Below are positions 1 to 6,232 of a stretch of 64,000 nucleotides of DNA, one piece after another; position 1 is the first letter of the stretch; every line of letters begins with the position of its first letter. The DNA lies in assembly GCA_007748055.1 (NCBI GenBank), contig CP036279.1:3844001-3908000 (forward strand). The letters are read 5' to 3'. The notes under the pieces are model-generated. The model was not told where the DNA came from. It searched no databases and worked only from the letters and a program-made list of their open reading frames with translations. Both the position numbers and the translations under genes were made by a program. The stretch comes from Kolteria novifilia (GTDB lineage: Bacteria > Planctomycetota > Planctomycetia > Kolteriales > Kolteriaceae).

Positions 1-308
1 ACCCACTCGGTGGAGGTGGAGTTGTTGAACCGCGAAATCTCGCTTTCGGGGTCGTACGTCGACATCTGACGATTGATCTTCGCGAGGAGCTTGTCGATGG
101 CCTTCTTGACGCGCAGTTTCTGTTTGGGGGAAACGTTCGCATCGAGCACGACCCGATAGGTCGTTCCCATCGTTTCGCCCTCGACCACGACCGGTTCGGG
201 TTTGGAACGAGGAGTGATGGCGCGAAAGGCCACGGCGCCGAGCATGAAGACCAGCAGCGCGAGCAGGACCTTGTTCGGTCGTCGCTTCGATGGATCGGTC
301 AACGGCAT
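1..308 (-). CDS. ApbE-family FAD:protein FMN transferase, N-terminal part (gene runs off the window)
   Basis: Only the first 102 codons are visible; the gene reads leftwards out of the window. ApbE-family enzymes attach FMN from FAD to threonine residues of extracytoplasmic flavoproteins. A basic N-terminus is followed by a hydrophobic segment at about residues 14-30 (LLALLVFMLGAVAF), suggesting membrane anchoring or export. Next come the family signatures GETMGTTYRV at about 41-50, and an ID..L..IN stretch ending in QMSTYDPESEISRFN, which is the typical ApbE N-terminal pattern. The start lies 18 bases after the stop of the upstream phosphatase gene, so the two are probably co-transcribed. 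The C-terminal metal-binding half is not in the window, so activity cannot be judged. Confidence 0.85.
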   Translation of the reverse strand, partial: MPLTDPSKRRPNKVLLALLVFMLGAVAFRAITPRSKPEPVVVEGETMGTTYRVVLDANVSPKQKLRVKKAIDKLLAKINRQMSTYDPESEISRFNNSTSTEW

Positions 309-326
309 GGTCGGTTCCCACGAGTG

Positions 327-1178
327 TCAGCGTCCCGGCAAGACAACGACACTTTCCCTCAATTGCTGATGCTCGATCGCCTCCGTCGCGGAGACAACCA
401 CGCAGCAGGCGGGCTCATCAACACAGTCGACGATCACCTGGCGGTGATTGGGAACACTGTATCCCTGTTCGCACGCGATGTGCCCCGTCACGAAAAGGTC
501 GGCATCGACGACTTCGGCCCAGCGGTCCGCCGCCTCGGCAGAGACGTCGCGTCCCCACAGCAGGTAGTAGAGACTCGAGCGTCGCTCGAGCTGCGGCTCG
601 GCGATCCCAAAGCCCGAGAGGAGGCTTACGTCGAACTCGTCGAGTCGTTCCCGAGGGGGAAAGCTGTGGCTCGCGAATATCCTGTTCGGCGTTCGAACTC
701 CCAACACCATTGAGGAGATCATCTCGCGATAGGCCGCCATTACCTCTTCGGTACAACCTGGGTACGCGGTTTCCACTCCCGCCACGAACAACTCGGTGTA
801 GGAAACCCCATCCTTGGCAATTCGTCGACCAGTCCATTCCGCGAGTTCGTGGTTACCCATCAAGAGGTGGACTCGGTGCGGATACTGGCACTTGAGGGTC
901 GCCAGAACATCCAAGAGTTGGTGGGAAGTGCATGCCCCATTGGGGTAGCGAGCGCTGCCGTGGACGAACTCCTGCAACACGAGATGGCGATTCGTCCTCT
1001 TCTCGAGGTCGGCGAGTTCGAGCAGGCCTCGCAGGTTGTCGAGATTGCCGTGGAGGTCGCCGCCGATCACCACGTCGTCGGCATCGTCGAGGTGAACCAC
1101 GTTGCCCCGGCGACCGCGCGTCGCTCGCAGGCAGATAGCGGCGTTTCGAATCGTTCGGATTAGTTTCTCGGCATCCAC
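327..1178 (-). CDS. Calcineurin-like metallophosphoesterase (Ser/Thr phosphatase-like)
   Basis: This 283-residue protein looks like a metal-dependent phosphoesterase of the calcineurin/PPP fold. Visible motifs are GDLHG at residues 40-44 and GNHE at 108-111, followed downstream by a TGHI/H segment (VTGHIACEQGY) that fits the C-terminal metal-ligand histidine motif. The usual middle motif GDxVDRG between the first two is absent; in its place is QEFVHGSARYPNG at about 69-81, so one metal ligand must be supplied differently. There is no signal peptide, so it is probably cytoplasmic. It is the first gene of a short minus-strand unit with the ApbE gene. Substrate is unknown; protein phosphatase or nucleotide phosphatase are both possible. 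Confidence 0.75.
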   Translation of the reverse strand: MDAEKLIRTIRNAAICLRATRGRRGNVVHLDDADDVVIGGDLHGNLDNLRGLLELADLEKRTNRHLVLQEFVHGSARYPNGACTSHQLLDVLATLKCQYPHRVHLLMGNHELAEWTGRRIAKDGVSYTELFVAGVETAYPGCTEEVMAAYREMISSMVLGVRTPNRIFASHSFPPRERLDEFDVSLLSGFGIAEPQLERRSSLYYLLWGRDVSAEAADRWAEVVDADLFVTGHIACEQGYSVPNHRQVIVDCVDEPACCVVVSATEAIEHQQLRESVVVLPGR

Positions 1179-1336
1179 CTTGGTTCGCGGTACTCCTATC
1201 CCCTTGAAACGCCGCCACCGGACCGAAGCCGCCTATAAAGGTACGAGTCAGCGGTCGATCATTCTCCGTGGAAGGTTATCGGTCCACATCCCTATCAATC
1301 GGACATGGAAATATTATGACGGGTGGAGACGTCCGG

Positions 1337-2602
1337 ATGAAAGGCTTTGGTCGACTCACTGCGGTCGCCGAATTGATTCAACTGCTGGACCAAAGCACCT
1401 ATCCGCTACGAACGGAATCGGTTCCGCTCGAGCGTGCCGTCGGAAGGCGTCTGGCCAGTCCCGTGATCGCCCAAGCGAATGTTCCGGGGTTTCGCCGCGC
1501 GGCGATGGACGGGTTCGCGGTCCGCAGCCAGGATATCGCGCTCGCGGGCACCGCCGGCGACGCAGTTCTCCACATCGTGGACGAGTCGTTTCCCAACCGT
1601 CCGGCCACTCGACCCCTTCAAGCGGGACAAGCCATCCGCATCATGACCGGCGCCCCGGTGCCCGACAGCGCCGATACGGTCGTCATGGTGGAGATGACCT
1701 GTCAGGAAAACGACGAGGTCCACATCCTCGAAGCCCCGCCCTTGGGCAAGAATGTCTCGGGGATCGGCGAGGATGTCGCGGCGGGATCGACGATCCTCGA
1801 ACCTCCGCGCACCCTGCGCCCGCAGGATGTCGCCGTCGCCGCGGCGGCGGGACTCGGCAGCCTTGCCGTCTATTGTCAACCACGCGTCGCGATGCTCGTG
1901 ACCGGAAATGAGCTCGTGAACGCCGGCCAATTCCCCAGCGCCTTTCAGATCGTCGATACAAACTCGATCATCTTGCGGACATTGGTCGAACGCGATGGGG
2001 GCATCGTCCTCGCGTCTGAGCAGGGGTCGCCGCGCATTCTCCCGGATGACCCGGAGGTGCTACGAGAGGCCCTCCGAACCTGCGATGCGGACTGTCTCTT
2101 CGTCTCGGGGGGAACGTCGGTCGGCAAGGAGGATCACGCGCCGCGGTTGCTCGCGGAACTTGGCGATTTGATCGTTCACGGCATCGCGATGAAACCGGCA
2201 CGGCCGATGGGATACGGCAAGATCGACGGGCGACCGGTCTTCCTGATGCCGGGCAACCCCGTCGCTTGTCTGGCGGCGTATGACTTGATCGCGCGCCGGA
2301 CGGTTCGGCACCTTCAGGGGATGCCGACGCATCTCCCCTACCCGACGAGTCGACGGCGTCTGGCCCAGCCGATCGCGTCCCAAGTCGGTCGATTCGACTA
2401 TGTTCGGGCCAAGCTGAACGAGGCGGGCGAGGTCTATCCCCTCTTGATGGGGGGAGCGTCGATTCTCTCCTCGACCGCCAAGGCGGATGGGTTCCTTCTC
2501 GTCCCCGCTGACGTGGAGAGCCTTGCCGAGGGCTGTGAGGTCGTCTTCCATCACTACGACGCCCAGGAAGAGCCCAACACGATCGAGGATATTCCTATCT
2601 GA
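1337..2602 (+). CDS. moeA: Molybdopterin molybdenumtransferase MoeA
   Basis: MoeA inserts molybdate into adenylylated molybdopterin, the last step of molybdenum cofactor synthesis, in the cytoplasm. The family motifs appear in the expected order: PGFRRAAMDGFAV near the N-terminus, RIMTGAPVPDSADTVVMVE in domain III, the VSGGTSVGKEDH molybdopterin-binding loop, and MKPARPMGYGK with FLMPGNPVACL. The reading frame is open from an ATG at 1268 and another at 1316, but the ATG at 1337 has a GGAG at 1325-1328 with an 8-base spacer and gives a normal MoeA N-terminus, so I chose it (421 residues). No other Moco genes are nearby. It converges with fliF, separated by two hairpins. Confidence 0.93.
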   Translation: MKGFGRLTAVAELIQLLDQSTYPLRTESVPLERAVGRRLASPVIAQANVPGFRRAAMDGFAVRSQDIALAGTAGDAVLHIVDESFPNRPATRPLQAGQAIRIMTGAPVPDSADTVVMVEMTCQENDEVHILEAPPLGKNVSGIGEDVAAGSTILEPPRTLRPQDVAVAAAAGLGSLAVYCQPRVAMLVTGNELVNAGQFPSAFQIVDTNSIILRTLVERDGGIVLASEQGSPRILPDDPEVLREALRTCDADCLFVSGGTSVGKEDHAPRLLAELGDLIVHGIAMKPARPMGYGKIDGRPVFLMPGNPVACLAAYDLIARRTVRHLQGMPTHLPYPTSRRRLAQPIASQVGRFDYVRAKLNEAGEVYPLLMGGASILSSTAKADGFLLVPADVESLAEGCEVVFHHYDAQEEPNTIEDIPI

Positions 2603-2605
2603 AGT

Positions 2606-2657
2606 AGGTGTTGGTGAAGCCTCAACACCTTGGGCGCTGGCTGACCAGCAGCCAGTG
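2606..2657. terminator. Two hairpins between convergent moeA and fliF
   Basis: The 85-base gap between the two convergent stop codons holds a perfect 8-bp stem (AGGTGTTG at 2606-2613, CAACACCT at 2623-2630) and directly after it a second stem (CTGGCTG at 2637-2643, CAGCCAG at 2649-2655). The second is a copy of the dispersed repeat whose other copies are at 4423-4445 and about 21175-21201. Position suits a bidirectional terminator, although there is no strong U-tract. Termination is inferred from structure and position only. Confidence 0.5.
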
Positions 2658-2687
2658 GCACCCGACATTTTGGGACTGACGAAGGCG

Positions 2688-4295
2688 TTATTCGGACTGG
2701 ACCCAGCGGCGAACGATGGCCGCCGCGCTGTCGGGGTCGGAGTCGACGAGTTGTTGGATGGAGGTCTTCATCTGCCCAACGCGTTTTTGCTGCTCGGAGG
2801 TCTCGACCTGGGGCAGTAGATCCTCGTCCTCGTCGCTCGTTCCCTCGTCGTCCTGCGCCGGCAACTCGGGAATCTCGGGAAGTGGCGGCACAATCGCCCG
2901 ACGCGCGATCAGCGCCGCGACAATCACCGCGACAAGGCCGAAGAGGCCAAGCGTTAGCGATCGGCCGTTGTCGACGAGGAGCTCGATGACACTGAAGGAG
3001 GGTTCGGTGACCTCCTCGGGTTCCGGGGCGGTGAATGGAACGATGCGAACGGTGTCGGCGGTCAAGCCGGGAAAGCCGAGCGAGGCGACCGCTTCGCTGA
3101 TCTGCGTGGGATCGACCGGGTTGTCGGTCGCGTCCAGATAGCTGCGCGGCACGTTGATCACGACGCCGACCGACTTGATCGGAAAGTCCTGGAACTGTTT
3201 GGTCGTTTCGACCTGATTGTTGTCGTAGGAGGTGTTCGACTCCTCCTCAGTGTCCTCCTGGGTGCTGACGCTGGCGGAGGCCCCCTGGTTGGGGACGCCG
3301 GGAGGAATGACGTTGGGAGGAACCCCCGGCTCGCCCTGAGCGGGACCACCCCGGCGCGACGAGGAGGACATCTGCGACGTGTCCTGTTCCTTGACGGCGC
3401 CCTTATCGAACTCGACCAGTCGCTGCTGAACGTTGCGTTCGTTCTCGACCTCGACGTTGACCACCACCTCGACGTCCCGCATGTACGAGAGCATGCGTCG
3501 AATGCGGTCCTCGATGCAGCGAGCGTAGAGGACTTTGTTCTGCAAGAGTTCGTTCTTCATCCCCGCGAGTTCCGTCGGAACGCAGGTGTCGCCGTCTCCC
3601 GAGGAGGCGTTGTGGCCGGCCATCCCTCCCCCTACCACTTCCACGCGGGCGGGGGTCAGGTCACTGAAGGCGTTGCCGACGAGGTTCTTGATCTCCTCGG
3701 CGACCATGGGACCGAGTGGTTTGTTGCCGATGGTCGTGACTTTGACCGAGGCCTTGCGGATACCCGTTCGCCTCAGCCCGTAGCGAGGGACCTGGGTAAC
3801 CGTGACGAGTGCATTGGAGATATCGGGAAAGGTCTCGATCGCCGAGGCGAGCATCCGCTCCTTGGCGACACTGAAGAGTCGTTCGGACTCGGTCTGGCTC
3901 GCCCACCAGGTTCGCTGATTGGTGATGTAGTCGTCGATCGCTTTGTAGAAGTTGCCCGGCAGCGCGTCGTTCTCGCTCAGGGCCGCGAGGTAACGTGGGA
4001 CTTCGTTCGAGGGAACGAGGATCGTGGCACCGTCGTAGACGTAGTTCTTGAGCCCGGCCTGCGAGAAGGCCTTGAGGGCTTGGGATCGCTCGACCGGGGT
4101 GAAGTCTCCCGCGAGCAACGGGCTCAGCGCGACATCGCCCTGCCCGGCCATCGTCACCCCGAACCCGATGACGACGAGCACCGCCCCCACGAGACCGACC
4201 AGCGCGACCCGAGAGTTCAGCGACAGGTCGTTCCAGTAGTCCAACACCCCGCGGTTGGTGGTCGTTTCGGCCGTCTCCGTCCCGTCGGTCGCCAT
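2688..4295 (-). CDS. fliF: Flagellar MS-ring protein FliF
   Basis: FliF forms the MS ring in the inner membrane, the platform for the flagellar export gate and the C ring. The 535-residue length is normal. A first membrane segment is at about residues 31-52 (VALVGLVGAVLVVIGFGVTM), followed by the ring-building motifs with LSPLLAGDF and the YxLxxxEVPRYLAAL-like stretch, then an acidic/glycine-rich low-complexity loop near residues 300-345, and a second membrane segment near 450 (LTLGLFGLVAVIVAALIA). The C-terminus ends in a FliG-binding-like tail (IVRRWVQSE). It is the last visible gene of the flgB-flgC-fliE-fliF unit; a 197-base gap with a repeat hairpin separates it from fliE. Confidence 0.92.
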   Translation of the reverse strand: MATDGTETAETTTNRGVLDYWNDLSLNSRVALVGLVGAVLVVIGFGVTMAGQGDVALSPLLAGDFTPVERSQALKAFSQAGLKNYVYDGATILVPSNEVPRYLAALSENDALPGNFYKAIDDYITNQRTWWASQTESERLFSVAKERMLASAIETFPDISNALVTVTQVPRYGLRRTGIRKASVKVTTIGNKPLGPMVAEEIKNLVGNAFSDLTPARVEVVGGGMAGHNASSGDGDTCVPTELAGMKNELLQNKVLYARCIEDRIRRMLSYMRDVEVVVNVEVENERNVQQRLVEFDKGAVKEQDTSQMSSSSRRGGPAQGEPGVPPNVIPPGVPNQGASASVSTQEDTEEESNTSYDNNQVETTKQFQDFPIKSVGVVINVPRSYLDATDNPVDPTQISEAVASLGFPGLTADTVRIVPFTAPEPEEVTEPSFSVIELLVDNGRSLTLGLFGLVAVIVAALIARRAIVPPLPEIPELPAQDDEGTSDEDEDLLPQVETSEQQKRVGQMKTSIQQLVDSDPDSAAAIVRRWVQSE

Positions 4296-4422
4296 CGTGA
4301 GCGTGCTCTCCCGTACCCGAATGCTTCCCGCGAACGAGATTGTTTAGCGTCCACCCGACGCTAGGTCACCTGTGCTTCCGATCGTCCGAGAGGGTGGGTC
4401 GAGTTCGCCCCACGCTGGGTGC

Positions 4423-4445
4423 CACTGGCTGCTCGTCAGCCAGTG
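4423..4445. repeat. Dispersed hairpin repeat, CACTGGCTG type, between fliE and fliF
   Basis: A perfect 9-bp stem, CACTGGCTG (4423-4431) and CAGCCAGTG (4437-4445), with a 5-base loop. It is the same sequence family as the hairpin at 2637-2655 and the partly decayed copy at about 21175-21201. It lies 48 bases beyond the fliE stop inside the flagellar unit, so it could reduce read-through into fliF or mark a processing site. Confidence 0.6.
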
Positions 4446-4492
4446 CCTCCGATAACCGCCCATCGCAGTGAGTCAAGGCCCACCGGAAGCGC

Positions 4493-4786
4493 CTAGACCT
4501 GAAGCTGACGCAGTTCGTTGAAGGCCTCGACCAGCTTGTTGCGAACTTGAATCATCGTCCGGAACGCCAAGTCGGACTGAACCACCGCCGAGGCCACCAC
4601 CGCGGAGGGAATCTCCTCCCCGGACGCCACTTGCTCGATGATGTTCTCCGCGTGCAACTGCTTGGCGTTGACCTGTTGCACCGCCCGCCCCAGCACGTCG
4701 ACAAACGAGCTGTTGGGCGCATCGGTCGCTTGGGTGGGCCGCGCCAAGGGGAACTGGCCCACATCGCCGGTCGGATCGATTCTCAT
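4493..4786 (-). CDS. fliE: Flagellar hook-basal body protein FliE
   Basis: FliE joins the MS ring to the proximal rod. The C-terminal half has the family pattern: a Val/Ala-rich helix with SDLAFRTMIQVRNKLVEAFN and the end NELRQLQV. The frame allows a start at 4801, but the ATG at 4786 (protein beginning MRIDPTGDV) has a strong GGAGGAG five bases upstream and is preferred; the product is then 97 residues, close to the usual 100-110. It lies 30 bases after the flgC stop in the same transcription unit. Confidence 0.88.
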   Translation of the reverse strand: MRIDPTGDVGQFPLARPTQATDAPNSSFVDVLGRAVQQVNAKQLHAENIIEQVASGEEIPSAVVASAVVQSDLAFRTMIQVRNKLVEAFNELRQLQV

Positions 4787-4816
4787 CACTTCTCCTCCCA
4801 CCTAGCGGCTTTCGAC

Positions 4817-5242
4817 TCACTCGAGAAGGCGTGAGACGTTGCTGCCCATCGCCTTGAAGACTTCAATCGCCTGAATGTTCGCTTCGTAAGCTCGGCTCGC
4901 CTCGAGCGCGTTGACGAACTCGCGCGCCAAGTCGACGTTGGGGTAACGGACGTAACCCTCGTCGTTGGCGTCCGGATGATTTGGTTCGTAAGCCAGCCGA
5001 AAGGGCGCCGCGGTCGGGGACTCTCCCGGCACGTCATCCTCGACCGAGGAGACGTGAACCCCCTCGCTCGCGTCCTGCCCGGGGATGCCGACTTGAAAGA
5101 TGACTCGCTTGCGGACGAACGGTTCGGCTTCGCCGGCCTCGTTTCGGGTCGTACTGACGTTGGCGATGTTGGTCGCGATCGTGTTCATCCGCAGACGCTG
5201 GGCCACCAGGCCGCTGGCGCTGATCTCGATCGAACTCACCAT
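4817..5242 (-). CDS. flgC: Flagellar basal-body rod protein FlgC
   Basis: FlgC is a proximal rod subunit exported by the flagellar type III system. The 141-residue protein has the rod-family N-terminal motif (SASGLVAQRLRMNTIATNIA, residues about 8-27) and the C-terminal family motif YVRYPNVDLAREFVNALEAS followed by YEANIQAIEVFKAM. Both ends match the coiled-coil termini of axial proteins and the length is typical. It follows flgB with a gap of 76 bases and precedes fliE, the standard flgB-flgC-fliE order. Confidence 0.93.
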   Translation of the reverse strand: MVSSIEISASGLVAQRLRMNTIATNIANVSTTRNEAGEAEPFVRKRVIFQVGIPGQDASEGVHVSSVEDDVPGESPTAAPFRLAYEPNHPDANDEGYVRYPNVDLAREFVNALEASRAYEANIQAIEVFKAMGSNVSRLLE

Positions 5243-5318
5243 CGGGGAACTCCTTTCCCAGGGATTGCGGCGTCACCGGTCTGGCTCGAGGACGCCCTCG
5301 ATCGCGTTTGACGTCGGC

Positions 5319-5759
5319 CTACGTGTTGACCTGCTCGGCGATGATCGAACGGAGCAGACGCACCTGATTTCGCAAGAGATTGGCCGCTTGCGAGTTGCGG
5401 TCCGCGTTGCGCTGCATCGCGACCATCAGCTTCTCCACGCTCCGGTCGTTGTCGTCGTGAAAGACGATCCCACGCAGCTTCTGGGCATCGGGCGAATCGG
5501 CCGACGCCTCGAAGCTCGCCACCTGGTCGACCGACGGCAAATCGACCATCGGCAGATTGGCGTTGACCCGCTCGCTCCGCTTGAGAGCTCCCGCCAGTTC
5601 CCGATCGAACGACTTCGCGTCGAGGTCGCGCATCCGGTACTGGGGCGTGTCGATGTTGGCGATGTTGCTGGCGATCACCTTCATGCGATCGCCGGTGAAG
5701 GCGACGACGTGCTCGAGCATGCTCGTCGCGTTCGTGTTGAGAAGGTTGAGCAGGCTCAT
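5319..5759 (-). CDS. flgB: Flagellar basal-body rod protein FlgB
   Basis: FlgB is the first proximal rod subunit, polymerising on FliE. The N-terminal third carries the rod motif VIASNIANIDTPQYRMRDLD, and the C-terminal region has the family NDNDRSVEKLMVAMQRNAD-like helix (observed as DDNDRSVEKL then MVAMQRNADR) ending in RSIIAEQVNT. A GTG nine bases further upstream is in frame and overlaps the stop of the FlgN-like gene, but the ATG at 5759 has AAGGAG with an 8-base spacer and gives the normal N-terminus MSLLNLLNTN, so I chose it (146 residues). Confidence 0.92.
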   Translation of the reverse strand: MSLLNLLNTNATSMLEHVVAFTGDRMKVIASNIANIDTPQYRMRDLDAKSFDRELAGALKRSERVNANLPMVDLPSVDQVASFEASADSPDAQKLRGIVFHDDNDRSVEKLMVAMQRNADRNSQAANLLRNQVRLLRSIIAEQVNT

Positions 5760-5764
5760 CGACG

Positions 5765-6232
5765 TCACTCCTTGATGTCGAGAAACCGTGCCTCTTCGCC
5801 GCCCTGCTGCCCGGTGTAGGCTTGATGCACCTTGCCACCGTGCACGCTGGAGACAAGCTCCTGGCGAACCTCGTCGCGCTGACCACGAAGGAGATCCTCG
5901 CTCTCCTTCTCCGAGGCGATCAGTTCGGCGAGCAGTTCCTCGACGGTGCGCAGCGCCTCGGAGACGACTTGGCGATCGTTCTCGTCGAAGCCCTGCTTGA
6001 GCCGCGGCCAGTTCTCCTTGTAGGGGCGGAGCTTCTTCTCGATGCTCGTCACGCGATTGAGGACGCGCTGCTTTTCCTGCAGCACGTTCATCAACGCGTC
6101 GACATCACCGGATTCGATGATGGACCGCTGTCGGCGGGACAGATCCAGTAATGACGTGTAGCACGCCTGCTCCTGCCCAAAGTACTCCAGCATCTCCGAG
6201 AGGTTGCTGTCGTTCACACCCGGTCCTTTCAT
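5765..6232 (-). CDS. FlgN-like flagellar export chaperone (small coiled-coil protein)
   Basis: This 155-residue, highly charged, mostly helical protein contains heptad-like stretches around QRSIIESGDVDALMNVLQEK and LRTVEELLAELIASEKES. Size, helical character, the motif pattern 'sG d vdaL..vL.eKq' and its place next to flgB fit the FlgN/FlgN-like family that escorts hook-associated proteins. Its ATG overlaps the stop of the TPR gene by four bases, indicating translational coupling. A GTG at codon 6 with AAAGGA upstream is an alternative start. The assignment rests on context and composition as much as on sequence; a FliT/FlgN-unrelated coiled-coil protein is possible. Confidence 0.55.
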   Translation of the reverse strand: MKGPGVNDSNLSEMLEYFGQEQACYTSLLDLSRRQRSIIESGDVDALMNVLQEKQRVLNRVTSIEKKLRPYKENWPRLKQGFDENDRQVVSEALRTVEELLAELIASEKESEDLLRGQRDEVRQELVSSVHGGKVHQAYTGQQGGEEARFLDIKE

